Origin: Kiloniella laminariae DSM 19542
GTDB taxonomy: Bacteria; Pseudomonadota; Alphaproteobacteria; Kiloniellales; Kiloniellaceae
Reading direction: 5' to 3'
Assembly (NCBI RefSeq): GCF_000374005.1
Contig: NZ_KB893135.1
Coordinates: 62,001-126,000 of the forward strand
Length of the DNA: 64,000 bases
The notes under the pieces were generated by a model. That model saw nothing but the letters and a program-made list of their open reading frames with translations, did no database searches and had not been told where the DNA came from. Made by a program: the position numbers and the translations under genes. Below are positions 1-9,161 of this stretch, one piece after another; positions within the stretch are counted from its first letter, which is position 1, and each line of letters starts with the position of its first letter.

Positions 1-759
1 CACATAGTCTTCGCCGTGAAACGCCGGGTCACGGGGCAACAGAGCCGAAAAGACCAGACAGGCATTGGGCTGCGCTTTTTCCAGATCGACCGCAATATTC
101 ACAATTTTCAGATCATAGCGTTCGAGCAGGGTTTGATACCAGTTCTGCATCGACTCATTATTCGCAAGCTCAAGCCCTTTTCTAAAGAGATTAAGCCCCA
201 GTTTGGAATCTCCCTGGGCAAGCGCTACTTGTCCCATGGAGAAAATAGTTGATGCCGTTTCTATGGCATAGCTGCTCAGTTCGTATGAACGATAAGCAGC
301 TCCCATAGCAGCCTCATAGTTGCCTTCCCGCAGATACTGGTGGTACAAAGCCGCCCAGTTCGGCAAATGATCCGGATACTCAACCGCCCTGACCTCGAAG
401 TGATATCCACTTTCCCAGCCACTGTCCTGATCAGGACTGATCATATCAGCATAGAGATCGCTGCCGCTCAGCTTCTGCTTGCGCTTCTCCTTGTCCTTGA
501 ACCGGGCAACCAACTCTTTCAGCGTGCGCTCCAGCTTGCGGGCCTTGTCGGAATAATCAGGCACAACAAAATCCGGATCAATCAGTGATGCTTCTGTCTC
601 GCTGCTCTCTACCGCCGCCACCGTTTCAGGTACGGCTTCGACTTGGGCATGAGCCACAGACAGCAGTCCACCCCCGCCTGGAACCGCAAAAGAAACCAGA
701 ACGGTCATCAGAAAAAGCACAAAAAGCGTGGTCAACCTGCCAGCCTGAGAATATCGCAT
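1..759 (-). CDS. Alpha-2-macroglobulin-like secreted protein, N-terminal part (runs off left edge)
   Basis: An open frame of 253 codons runs leftward from the ATG at 759 to the window edge without a stop. AGGA lies about 8 bases upstream of the start. The product opens with a hydrophobic signal peptide (about residues 8-34, ending near VAHA), then an acidic, lysine-rich linker and helical TPR-like segments. At the edge, ACLVFSALLPRD followed by GEDYV resembles the entry into the first macroglobulin domain of large bacterial alpha-2-macroglobulins, which often carry such a helical N-terminus in alphaproteobacteria. These envelope proteins are thought to trap foreign proteases. The identification rests on the last 20 or so residues and the general layout, because the thioester region lies outside the window. 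A different secreted TPR protein remains possible. Confidence 0.55.
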   Translation of the reverse strand, partial: MRYSQAGRLTTLFVLFLMTVLVSFAVPGGGGLLSVAHAQVEAVPETVAAVESSETEASLIDPDFVVPDYSDKARKLERTLKELVARFKDKEKRKQKLSGSDLYADMISPDQDSGWESGYHFEVRAVEYPDHLPNWAALYHQYLREGNYEAAMGAAYRSYELSSYAIETASTIFSMGQVALAQGDSKLGLNLFRKGLELANNESMQNWYQTLLERYDLKIVNIAVDLEKAQPNACLVFSALLPRDPAFHGEDYV

Positions 760-1290
760 CGAATTTTTCCTGTTTTGCCCTGCAGCAGGGTCATATCTGG
801 ATGTAGCAACGAAGAACGAACCGGAATTGGCTCACAAAAGTGGTATCACCAGGAAACAAATCTGCCTGTGATCAACACAGCTGTGATCAGCAGAAAAACA
901 GATCCCGACTGGTAACTCGTGTGACCGAAAACCAAAGAGTGATGAAAGAATGTGACTGTAAAATGTTACAATCGAGACCTTTTACACGTCATGGGCGATT
1001 CCGCCCAGAGACAAATAAGCCCGATGGTATTTTTTATTCCGAATATTTTGAACATACCCTTACATCCCTCCGGCAAGTCAACCAGTCGGGTAGAGACATT
1101 TCCAGCCTCTTGCTTATTTCTTTCCTTGTTCTCCTCTTATACCCTGGCATTAAAAATCCTGAATTTTAAAAAACACTGATCTCACTCTTAAAATCCCGTA
1201 CGAAAATTAACCCTGTGCAAACGACTCTCCGCTATACTCGGGTCAGGATAAATCAACCGTATCTCCTTTGCTTAACAGATCAGGTAAACC
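760..1290. other. Intergenic region between divergent genes
   Basis: About 530 bases separate the divergent macroglobulin-like and histidine kinase genes. The stretch is AT-rich, especially 940-1200. Short open frames here show no ribosome-binding sites or recognisable products. It presumably holds both promoters, but I could not assign boxes with confidence. Confidence 0.5.
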
Positions 1291-4200
1291 TTGCCTCCGA
1301 TGGACCTTGGTATAAATCAGTTGCCCCCCCGCCCCCTGTATTCCCCATCCCATGAGACAGGATCCGACAGGCAGGATCTGGGCAATGAAACCATCTCCTT
1401 TCCGAAGGAGGGCAGAGGACTGGAGACGGATCAAACCTTGCCACAGCAACAGGACGCCCCCCGACCGCTGTACGGTCTGTCCCTGCCCCTTGCCATCCTG
1501 CTTGTGGCTACCGCCTATTTCATTACCGGTTGGGCCGGTTTGACCTGGGCGATTGATACCGGCTTTGCCACCGCAGTATGGCCACCTTCCGGCATTGCTC
1601 TCGCGGCTGTTCTTCTTTTTGGGTACCGGGTTGCCCCAGGAATCTTTATTGGCAGTTTTCTTGCCAATGTCTTGTCAGGAAATTCTTTTGAACAGCTGAT
1701 CCTGTCCACGCCAACGGCGCTCTTTACCGCCGCCATGATTGCCATAGGCGCGGCTGTTCAGGCACTGGGCTCAGGGTTTCTGGTGCGTTATTTTGGCGGC
1801 TACCCCAATCCCCTGATCACTCCTGGGAAAATCATTCTGTTTTTCATCTATGCCGGACCACTGGGCTGTCTGATCAATGCCATAATCGGTTCATCAACCC
1901 TGATGGTTACCGGAACAATTCTTCCAGAAGTCTGGTTGGCGACAGCAGTAACCTGGTGGAGTGGCGACACTCTTGGTGTTCTGATTTTTACTCCCCTGAT
2001 TCTTGTCTGGGGTCTGGACATCAAAGGAAACCGCCGACTTCCCGTTACCCTCCTGCTGCTCGCCACCTTTGTTCTGGCGATCGGCGCCTATCTCTATGTG
2101 CTCTCTCTCGACAAGGAAAGTGTCGAAAAGGATTTGCACAACCGGGCTCAGGATATTGCCCGAGAACTTGATCTGACACTCCAGGGGCACCTGAGTGTAC
2201 TTGCAACCCAGGAAGGTGTTTTCCATGCACTGGAAACCGTAACACCAACCCAGTTCAGGGACTTCACAACCCCGGCTCTCCGCGAATTCCCGGCTCTCCA
2301 TGCCCTGTCCTGGAATCCCCGCTATAAAGATGAACAGCGCCCGTGGGTTGAGAACTTTTACCGTCAACACTACGGTCCCGAGATCAAAATCACCCAAAGG
2401 GATGTTGATGGTGATCTGATCCCGGCAGAAAAAAATCCGGAATACGTCTCTGTCCTGATGATCGAACCGCTGCAGAAAAATCTCCCCGCACTGGGATACA
2501 ATGTCCTGTCCAACCCGGTTTCACGCATCACCCTTGACCAGGCCAGAGACAGTGGCGAACAAATTACCACAAGCCAGATCAGACTTATCCAGGGTTCGGC
2601 TCACCAGGCTGCTGTCCTGGTATTTCGCCCCCATTATCCTCAGCATCTTCCCCATGATTCGGTTGAAAGTCGGCAGAAAAATTTGACTGGGTATCATACG
2701 GCAGTTCTCCGTATCGAAGATGTTCTAGAAAAAGTGATCAGCCACGCCCAGACTTTTGGGCTGGATCTGGAGCTGTTTGACCGCACAGCTGAACCCGGCA
2801 AACAACTTCTGTTCAGCACTTTCAGCCGGAAAACTCCCGCCGCAGGCGTCAACTACAAAAACCTCCCCCAGAGAACTGCAAGCTGGACCTTCAAGATCGC
2901 CATGCCCGGGCGCGATTGGGAACTCTGCAGCTATGTACAGTCCGAGTTTTTAACCAACAGACTGGAAAAAAGCGGCTGGATGGTTCTGATACCCGGTTTA
3001 ATCATCTCTTCCCTGATCTGTCTCTTCACGCTTTTTCGCACCGGGGTGCTGTTGCAGATGGAGCTGTCGGTCGAAGAAAGAACCAGAGATCTCCGTTATG
3101 AAATCGCTGAAAGAAAACAGGTAGAAGAGGCCCTGCTTATTGCCAAATCAGAAGCGGAACAGGCCAGCCGGAGCAAGTCAGAATTCCTGGCGACCATGAG
3201 CCATGAGATCCGTACTCCCATGACTGGCGTGATCGGCTTTGCCGATCAGCTGCTCGCTGGTGATTTAGCACCCGAGAACCGGGAAAAGGTCAGCTGGATC
3301 AAGGACTGCTCCAAAAGCCTGCTGCGTATTCTCAACGATATCCTCGACATGTCAAAAATCGATGCTGGCAAGCTGGAGATAGAACAGATCGATTTCTCCC
3401 TGCCGGAACTGATTGATGATGTGCTGGCTCTCTTTGACCAGAAAGACAAGGAAGGGACGGGAATCGAACTTGTAGTCAAACTTTCAGAAGACTTTCCCTC
3501 CGCGATCAAGGCTGACCCGACCCGCATCCGCCAGATCCTGATCAATCTGATCGGCAATGCCTTCAAATTCACGCACAAAGGCAACATCATCATCGAGGGT
3601 AATCTGGAACAGACCACAGGTGTCGGCACTGACATGATCCGAATTTCGGTCAGTGATACCGGGATTGGTATTCATCCGGACGTACTCCCCCGGCTGTTCA
3701 GGGAATTCAGCCAGGCTGATGCCTCCATCTCGCGCAAGTTCGAGGGAACAGGTCTCGGGCTGGTTATCTGCAAGCGCCTTGCCGAACTGATGGGCGGCAA
3801 GATCGGGGCAACAAGCAATCTTGGCCAGGGAAGCTGTTTCTGGTTCACCCTGCCCTGTATAGAGGCAACCGGCGATGTCACGAAACTGGACCAGATCCTG
3901 CCGCAATCGGGCTATAACACCAGCCGTACACTCAATATTCTTGTTGCCGAGGATAACCGGATCAACCAGAAGATTATCGAGGCGGTGATCAAAGCTCTTG
4001 GGCATAAAACAACCTTTACCAATAACGGGCGCGAAGTGCTGAAGGCGCACAAGAAAGCTCAATACGATCTCATCCTGATGGATGTTCGCATGCCCGAAAT
4101 GTCCGGCCCCGAGGCAACCCTTGCCATCCGCCAGCTCGAGAATGAAAAGGCATCGATCCCGATTATTGCCGTCACGGCCGATGCCATGATTGAAAACCGC

Positions 4201-4602
4201 CAGGAATATTTTGATTGTGGCATGAATGACTGTGTGACCAAACCGATTGACCGGGACGAGCTTGTTGCAGCAATCAACCGGGTTATGGGGGAAGAAATCC
4301 ACACAGCTACCCCTCAGATCGACGAGGGCCCGCAAGGTATTACTCCGCCCGATTCCGCCAGAAAACCCTCTGCAAAATCCTCTGCAAAATCCTCAAAAAA
4401 AGCTCTGGAAGATGCGCAAAAAAAATCCGGGAAAAAGCCATCAAAAGCCCCCCCACCCGAAGTAGAGACCGACACAGAAACCGACACAGAAACCGACATA
4501 GAAACCGAAGAGGAGCCCCCGGCCGAATTTACGGCAGAGGTCGAGGACATCCTCAAAAAGTTGCAAAGCGTGGCCAGCGAGTATACTCAAAAGAACAAAT
4601 AA
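1291..4602 (+). CDS. Hybrid sensor histidine kinase: MASE1-CHASE-HisKA-HATPase-receiver
   Basis: A membrane-bound hybrid two-component kinase of about 1103 residues. In order it shows: a multi-pass MASE1-type segment (about 60-280); a periplasmic CHASE-type sensor (about 285-560, with the LQGHLSVLATQEGVF and LSWNPRY signatures); a last transmembrane helix (about 563-585); a coiled coil; a HisKA domain with phosphoacceptor His638 in MSHEIRTP; an ATPase domain with the N box NLIGNAFKF and the G boxes SDTGIGI and GTGLGL; and a receiver domain with phospho-acceptor Asp931 in LMDVRMP. The last 90 residues are low-complexity, Lys/Ser/Ala-rich and then acidic. There is no HPt domain, so phosphate must pass to a partner encoded elsewhere. 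The annotated start is TTG after CAGG; ATG at 1300 is an alternative. The ligand is unknown. Confidence 0.93.
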   Translation: MPPMDLGINQLPPRPLYSPSHETGSDRQDLGNETISFPKEGRGLETDQTLPQQQDAPRPLYGLSLPLAILLVATAYFITGWAGLTWAIDTGFATAVWPPSGIALAAVLLFGYRVAPGIFIGSFLANVLSGNSFEQLILSTPTALFTAAMIAIGAAVQALGSGFLVRYFGGYPNPLITPGKIILFFIYAGPLGCLINAIIGSSTLMVTGTILPEVWLATAVTWWSGDTLGVLIFTPLILVWGLDIKGNRRLPVTLLLLATFVLAIGAYLYVLSLDKESVEKDLHNRAQDIARELDLTLQGHLSVLATQEGVFHALETVTPTQFRDFTTPALREFPALHALSWNPRYKDEQRPWVENFYRQHYGPEIKITQRDVDGDLIPAEKNPEYVSVLMIEPLQKNLPALGYNVLSNPVSRITLDQARDSGEQITTSQIRLIQGSAHQAAVLVFRPHYPQHLPHDSVESRQKNLTGYHTAVLRIEDVLEKVISHAQTFGLDLELFDRTAEPGKQLLFSTFSRKTPAAGVNYKNLPQRTASWTFKIAMPGRDWELCSYVQSEFLTNRLEKSGWMVLIPGLIISSLICLFTLFRTGVLLQMELSVEERTRDLRYEIAERKQVEEALLIAKSEAEQASRSKSEFLATMSHEIRTPMTGVIGFADQLLAGDLAPENREKVSWIKDCSKSLLRILNDILDMSKIDAGKLEIEQIDFSLPELIDDVLALFDQKDKEGTGIELVVKLSEDFPSAIKADPTRIRQILINLIGNAFKFTHKGNIIIEGNLEQTTGVGTDMIRISVSDTGIGIHPDVLPRLFREFSQADASISRKFEGTGLGLVICKRLAELMGGKIGATSNLGQGSCFWFTLPCIEATGDVTKLDQILPQSGYNTSRTLNILVAEDNRINQKIIEAVIKALGHKTTFTNNGREVLKAHKKAQYDLILMDVRMPEMSGPEATLAIRQLENEKASIPIIAVTADAMIENRQEYFDCGMNDCVTKPIDRDELVAAINRVMGEEIHTATPQIDEGPQGITPPDSARKPSAKSSAKSSKKALEDAQKKSGKKPSKAPPPEVETDTETDTETDIETEEEPPAEFTAEVEDILKKLQSVASEYTQKNK
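4468..4503 (+). repeat. 12-bp coding tandem repeat, 3 units
   Basis: Three consecutive 12-base units (accgacacagaa, the third with one change) encode Thr-Glu-Thr-Asp blocks in the acidic tail of the kinase. A second 12-base unit, cctctgcaaaat, occurs twice at 4367-4390 just upstream. Both keep the reading frame, so copy-number change would lengthen or shorten the tail without breaking the gene. Confidence 0.85.
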
Positions 4603-4718
4603 AATCGTTGGGTCTTCTGGTCCCACTCTTCTCGTTACAGTCTTCTGGAACAGCGGTTGCCGTTTCTCCTGCCCAAATCGTTCCTTTTGACAATCGTCCG
4701 ATCAAGGTTACAACTGTC

Positions 4719-5051
4719 ATGAAACCACGCCTTTTTGTCCTCCAGATGCCTTTTTCCGATCCCGATCTTGTTCCACCACCGTCAAGCGACAGCTGGTTTT
4801 GCAGCCACTGCGCCCTGATCGAAGGTGCCCTGGGGATCAACCCGCAGTGGCTGGATCATATTGAGGTCAAGCGGCTCGCTTTCCCCCGCCCCAGGCGCGA
4901 ACTGGTCGAGCTGCTTGGCGAAGAACAGCAGTGGCTCCCGGTTCTCGTGCTCCCGCAAGAAGACGGGAAAAAGAACGAGACCCTCACCGATCCGGTCGCA
5001 ATCACCCGCTATCTTGCCGAAAAATTTGGAGGTGCAGCCCCGCACCCCTAA
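4719..5051 (+). CDS. DUF3088 domain protein (thioredoxin-fold-like)
   Basis: A 110-residue protein matching the DUF3088 pattern: it begins MKPRLFVLQMPFSDPD, has SWFCSHCALIEGAL with a Cys-x-x-Cys pair near residues 28-31, then ALGINP, a WLDHIEV segment, FPRPRREL, and GEEQQWLPVLVL. It ends with a segment typical of the glutaredoxin/GST fold that chooses the partner sequence (DPVAITRYLAEKFGG). The function of the family is not established. The frame is open further upstream to 4608, but conservation starts at this ATG, which has AAGG about 11 bases upstream. It lies between the kinase and a ThrE-type exporter on the same strand, with a 49-base gap to the latter. Confidence 0.8.
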   Translation: MKPRLFVLQMPFSDPDLVPPPSSDSWFCSHCALIEGALGINPQWLDHIEVKRLAFPRPRRELVELLGEEQQWLPVLVLPQEDGKKNETLTDPVAITRYLAEKFGGAAPHP

Positions 5052-5100
5052 AATCCCCCCAAAACAACCGGAAGAACCACCAGGAACACCCCGTCAGGCC

Positions 5101-6339
5101 ATGAACAAACTCAAGAGAAACGATCGCGCCTTTGACGAGGCCTGCCAGTTCATCATCAAACTGGGCACCGCGGTGAACGGCTATGGTCCCGCAGCCGCCC
5201 GGCTTGAATCCTTTCTGGTACGGGTGACGGAATCTCTGGGCTATCGCGGGGTCTTTCGCTCTACCCCCTCGGAAATCACCTTCGCTTTCTGGCAGGAAGG
5301 TCAGCTGTGGCAGCGCACCCATATGGTTGCTGTACCTGCAGGCGGTTACAACATGGCCAAACTGGCCTACGTCGGCGAGTTGGTTGATAACCTGGTCGCG
5401 GGTAAACTCACACTTGCCAAAGCCTCCAAACGCCTTGACGAGATCGACGCCCTGCCCAACCCCTGGGGCGTCACCAGCTATGCCCTGAGTTTTGCCCTGG
5501 TCGGCCTTGGTTTTGCCGGGCTGATCCAGGGCAACCGCTGGGATATCCTCTTTGCCGGTCTGCTCAGCCTGCTGGTTTATGCCATTGCGGTTATTTCCGA
5601 GCGGGTTGGCGGACGTCTTGCCGATGCCCTGCCCTTTGTCAGCGCCTATATCGCCGGGCTCTGCGCGGCGGCGCTCAAACTCTTCCTGCCCGAAATCAAC
5701 CATACCGTCGTGACCCTGTCCGCCATTGTCATCCTGATCCCCGGTTTTGCCGTCAGCGCCGGAATCATTGAAATCGTCGATAACTATGTTGTGGCCGGCT
5801 CGGCCCGGCTGATGGGCGGACTGGTCTATCTGATCAAACAGTTCACCGGGGCCTGGCTTGGTATTGCCTCGGTTGGCGTCCTGTGGGATGCCGCACCCGG
5901 CACCACGGAATCTACTCTCGGCGATCACTTTATCTGGCTCTATATCAGCCTGCTGTTTCTGGGGCTTTGTGTCGCTTATCAGACCCTCTGGCGCGATGTC
6001 TTCTGGGTGCTGGTCAGCTGTGCGCTGTCCTATGGCGCCGTGATGATTTCGAGCCAACTGCTCTCGGCCAACCTCGGCGCGCTGTTCGGCGCGATTGTCG
6101 CCGGGATCTTTGCTAATCTCTGGTCGCGGGCCACCGGACGCCCGACTTCGATCGTGCTGATCCCGGCCATCACCGTGCTGGTCAGTGGCTCTATCGGCTT
6201 TCGCGGCCTCATCGTTGCTGCCGCAGGGGAAACCGACAAGGGCGTGGACCAGTTCATGCAGATGTTCATCGTCGCCCTGACCATCGCCGCCGGGCTGCTG
6301 GTCTCCAACACCATCCTGCGCCCCAAGGTCACGCTCTAG
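5101..6339 (+). CDS. ThrE-type threonine/serine exporter family protein
   Basis: A 412-residue inner-membrane protein of the ThrE family. The N-terminal cytoplasmic half (about 1-115) has the DUF1212 signature: FIIKLGTAVNGYGPAAARLE, a region resembling a protease fold. About ten hydrophobic helices follow, with the ILIPGFAVSAGIIEIVDNYV segment typical of the family and a second ThrE_2-like membrane repeat. Characterised relatives such as Corynebacterium ThrE export threonine and serine; the substrate here is inferred only. The ATG at 5101 has a weak ribosome site. An in-frame GTG at 5032 would add a proline-rich leader. The frame also stays open through the DUF3088 gene, so the upstream boundary is the least certain part. 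Confidence 0.88.
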   Translation: MNKLKRNDRAFDEACQFIIKLGTAVNGYGPAAARLESFLVRVTESLGYRGVFRSTPSEITFAFWQEGQLWQRTHMVAVPAGGYNMAKLAYVGELVDNLVAGKLTLAKASKRLDEIDALPNPWGVTSYALSFALVGLGFAGLIQGNRWDILFAGLLSLLVYAIAVISERVGGRLADALPFVSAYIAGLCAAALKLFLPEINHTVVTLSAIVILIPGFAVSAGIIEIVDNYVVAGSARLMGGLVYLIKQFTGAWLGIASVGVLWDAAPGTTESTLGDHFIWLYISLLFLGLCVAYQTLWRDVFWVLVSCALSYGAVMISSQLLSANLGALFGAIVAGIFANLWSRATGRPTSIVLIPAITVLVSGSIGFRGLIVAAAGETDKGVDQFMQMFIVALTIAAGLLVSNTILRPKVTL

Positions 6340-6385
6340 CAGACTTCGCCTTGCTGGCCTTATCTTTGTGCCTCCATGAGTCATC

Positions 6386-6451
6386 TTGATCTCGGGTTGA
6401 CCTCGGGTTGATCTCCCGTTGATCTCCCGTTGATCTCCCGTTGATCTCCGG
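6386..6451. repeat. 11-bp tandem repeat, 6 units, intergenic
   Basis: Six head-to-tail copies of an 11-base unit (ttgatctcccg, with the outer units diverged) lie between the ThrE-type gene and the next coding region. The three central units are identical. Because 11 is not a multiple of 3 and no gene crosses it, the array is non-coding; it may be a slippage product or a protein-binding array. Confidence 0.9.
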
Positions 6452-6536
6452 CCACGAAAACTCCACAATGCTGGTGTCTTCTTAAGCTCCAGTACAGCGT
6501 TTTGCCCGTCCCGGTCGTCTAATTAACGGTTCTGCC

Positions 6537-7802
6537 ATGAAAAATCTTCTCCTCGCCCTTTGCCTGTCTCTGGGTTTTGCCTCACTGGTTCCGGCTTTTC
6601 CTGCTTTGTCCCAAACCCCTTCAGCAAGCAACTTCCCGGCGCTGGAGTTGCTGGAACAGGCTGATGCCCTCTATGAGGATGGAGACCGGGAGGGGGCAAA
6701 GCTTCTCTATCTTCAGGCAGCAAAGCTCGGTTCTGCTGACGGCCATTTTGAACTGACCTACAAGTACATTCTGTCCGACGAAGAAAGGCTCTATCACCTG
6801 AGCGAAGCAGCTAAACTTGGTCATAGTGAGGCTCTGTCCTATGTGCTTGATGCACTGGTCTTTCGCGCCGACAGTCTGCGCTGGGCCAATCCACAGGCCG
6901 CGCTGGAGCTGTTCTATCAGGCCCAGCAGGTCAACCCGGCGCTGGAACTCTATGACGGCGAGGCAAAACTCCGGGTTTTGCAGATGGCTGCCGAACCCCG
7001 GGGCTTTGATCCCGAAGCTTTTATCACCCGCTACAAGCTGGACGAAGCCGCCCTCGAAGACGATTTTTACGGCATCTGGCAACTGGCCGAGGAAGCCTCG
7101 CGCGGTGGGCGTTTTGGCAAACCTGATCCAGAGCTGGTGCTCAATCTGGTGATCCGTGGTGGCTCCGTCCCGGCTGAAACCTCTGCTGCCATTAGCGACG
7201 CCTATGCCAACTGGAAAGCAGGTCAGGCCGAACCCTTCAATATCTGCGACTATGTCACCAGCGGCTCGGGCATGGGCTTTTGTGCCGCGCGCAGTAAACA
7301 GCAGGACAGCCAGACCCGCGACAACCAGTTGATCCAGTTCAAGGCAACCCTTGCCCCTGAGCTTCATCCCCTGCTGGAACAGGCCTATGCCGACGCCAGC
7401 AGCTTTATCGAAGCCAAGGCAGCAGACGAAGAAGGCCACGGGGGCACCGGACGCGCCGCCTGGATACTCAATTCGGAGATGGAACAGAAAAACGCCTGGA
7501 TCACCATGGTCAAACAGGTGCAAAGCCGGAAACTAATTCCCAGCAGCCCGCACGACCTCGCCACCGCCGACCGGGCCTTGAACAACAGCTACAAAGACGC
7601 CACCGCCTTTCTTGCCCGGCCGGATCAGCCTGACTATCTGCCCTCCCCCGATGAACTGCGCGCCGTCCAGCGCCTCTGGTTGCCCTACCGCGACAGCACC
7701 ACCAGACTGCTCCAGGCCCTCAACCCCGCCCTGGACCAGCAAAGCCTGCTCGGCTGGATGAGCAACAGCCGGACCGCCCAGCTGAAACTGTTGCTGCAAT
7801 AG
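6537..7802 (+). CDS. Secreted Sel1-like/LprI-like domain protein
   Basis: A 421-residue exported protein. A signal peptide (about 1-25, ending PALSQ) precedes a helical region with Sel1/TPR-like repeats (EDGDREGAKLLYLQAAKLGSA, then AAKLGHSEAL). The C-terminal 200 residues carry two LprI (DUF1311)-like modules. The first has Cys residues near FNICDY and GFCAAR and a tryptophan in NAWITMV. The second runs from ATADRALNNSYKDA to VQRLWLPYRDS, close to the family's LN..Y and aQ.aW..YRd patterns. LprI is known as a lysozyme-inhibitor-like periplasmic module. The second module lacks the usual cysteines. The role is unknown; periplasmic placement is well supported. It is a single gene with no obvious operon partner. 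Confidence 0.7.
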   Translation: MKNLLLALCLSLGFASLVPAFPALSQTPSASNFPALELLEQADALYEDGDREGAKLLYLQAAKLGSADGHFELTYKYILSDEERLYHLSEAAKLGHSEALSYVLDALVFRADSLRWANPQAALELFYQAQQVNPALELYDGEAKLRVLQMAAEPRGFDPEAFITRYKLDEAALEDDFYGIWQLAEEASRGGRFGKPDPELVLNLVIRGGSVPAETSAAISDAYANWKAGQAEPFNICDYVTSGSGMGFCAARSKQQDSQTRDNQLIQFKATLAPELHPLLEQAYADASSFIEAKAADEEGHGGTGRAAWILNSEMEQKNAWITMVKQVQSRKLIPSSPHDLATADRALNNSYKDATAFLARPDQPDYLPSPDELRAVQRLWLPYRDSTTRLLQALNPALDQQSLLGWMSNSRTAQLKLLLQ

Positions 7803-7860
7803 ATTTGTTCAAGCTACTCTTTCCGATCACAACACCCCCGATCAATCACACGAGTAAGCA

Positions 7861-9009
7861 ATGCCGCCTGTAAAAGAAACCAGCTTAAAGCTGCGAAAGG
7901 GGAAAGTTATCTTTTCCCTGCTGATCTGTTGTATCCTGCTAATCTGTGGTCTTTGGCTCTGGCACCTCGCTCTCGATATTGGGCAGATTCCGGCAGAAGC
8001 TGATCTTCTTATATTGCTCGCGTTCTTCTTGTGTCTATTTGCTGTCTGGCGCGGGTTCCTTGCCCTGCGCAGACTTCTTGATCCAACACCCGGCTTACTG
8101 CTGAATAACAAGGGGATCAGCTATAAAAGCCTGTATCAACCGGTACAGTTTGTCCCCTGGACAGCGATTGAAAAGCTTTCGGCCTGCCTGTCTCTCAAAG
8201 GTCAGATGATTGGAATTCACCTTTTCACCCCGGAAAAACATCCCCTTGCTGGTACGTTTTGGCATAAAAGGTACTTGCACAAACTTGCCCAGGATTTTGG
8301 CACGGTCTATTTGATTCCTTCGCGAGAGCTAGCCTTTGATGAACATAATCTCCGCCGCCTCCTGGTCAAATACTACGGTCTGTACAAATCAGAAAAGGCC
8401 CAAGCTTCCGACGAATACCACCTTGGCATTATCAAAGACATCGCCCTACATCACCGCAAACGTCGCCCACCGGAGAATGATCTGGCCATTCCCTTGGCAA
8501 AAGGAAAAATGTTTGTTGCCTTTTTAGTCAGTACCTCAGCGATTATTCTCTTCTGCTTTGGCGTTTTCAAAGCATATGAAGATGCAAATCCCGTTATGTT
8601 TTATCTCGGGTTGTTCGGATTGTTTTGCTTTTTGGTCTTGGTTGGTATTTCACTATTTTTTCTGCTCAAAAAATCTCCCCGCCTGATACTTTCTCAAAGC
8701 GGTATTTATCTTAACACAACTCTATCCGGGAACGATTTTGTCCCTTGGGAGGAGGTTACAGCTCTGGTGCCATCCATTTATAATCCCCCAAATACCATTT
8801 CGATCCGGGTCAATAATCCAGAAAAATATTTGGGCAAAGGAAACTATCTTCAAAGATGGCATCGTCAAAAGCTGAACAAAAAATTTGATAGTCCCCTGAT
8901 CATCAACAACCGTTTTCTAAAGATCAAAGAAGAAAGCCTTAGTGCAGCGCTGTTTGATTACTTTGGCAGAACCCTTGATACGCCTCCCCTTTGCGCCGGT
9001 AAACGTTGA
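7861..9009 (+). CDS. Membrane protein with internally duplicated STM3941-like module
   Basis: A 382-residue inner-membrane protein built from two similar halves. Each half has two transmembrane helices (about 15-35 and 42-60; about 218-238 and 247-267) followed by a soluble PH-like beta domain. The halves share a recognisable core: GLLLNNKGISYKS..FVPWTAIEKL in the first and LILSQSGIYLNT..FVPWEEVTAL in the second. Small single-module proteins of the STM3941 type have the same FVPW element; a tandem form is less usual. Function unknown. A short AAAAGC/GCTTTT hairpin at 9034-9050 follows the stop and could be a weak terminator. Confidence 0.65.
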   Translation: MPPVKETSLKLRKGKVIFSLLICCILLICGLWLWHLALDIGQIPAEADLLILLAFFLCLFAVWRGFLALRRLLDPTPGLLLNNKGISYKSLYQPVQFVPWTAIEKLSACLSLKGQMIGIHLFTPEKHPLAGTFWHKRYLHKLAQDFGTVYLIPSRELAFDEHNLRRLLVKYYGLYKSEKAQASDEYHLGIIKDIALHHRKRRPPENDLAIPLAKGKMFVAFLVSTSAIILFCFGVFKAYEDANPVMFYLGLFGLFCFLVLVGISLFFLLKKSPRLILSQSGIYLNTTLSGNDFVPWEEVTALVPSIYNPPNTISIRVNNPEKYLGKGNYLQRWHRQKLNKKFDSPLIINNRFLKIKEESLSAALFDYFGRTLDTPPLCAGKR

Positions 9010-9161
9010 CGCCCAACGCAGAGCTATGGCATAAAAAGCTCAGGGCTTTTCCCGAAGCCTCCCCGTCCGCGGAAAGGGCTGCGCCCACAAAAAACGCTCG
9101 TTTTTCATCCACGATTTCCTGACCTGTCAGGCGGACGCAGGCATTTTAACGGGATAATCGT

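Noticed and set aside
3484-4335. Leftward open frame (283 codons) inside the kinase gene
   Set aside because: It overlaps the ATPase and receiver domains and has no independent support.
6386-6451. CRISPR array
   Set aside because: The repeats are 11 bases and directly adjacent with no spacers, and no cas gene is present.
5002-6468. Long leftward open frame (488 codons) opposite the ThrE-type gene
   Set aside because: It is a codon-bias shadow: its composition is rich in Gly, Asp and Gln with no domain, while the plus strand encodes a full membrane-protein family.
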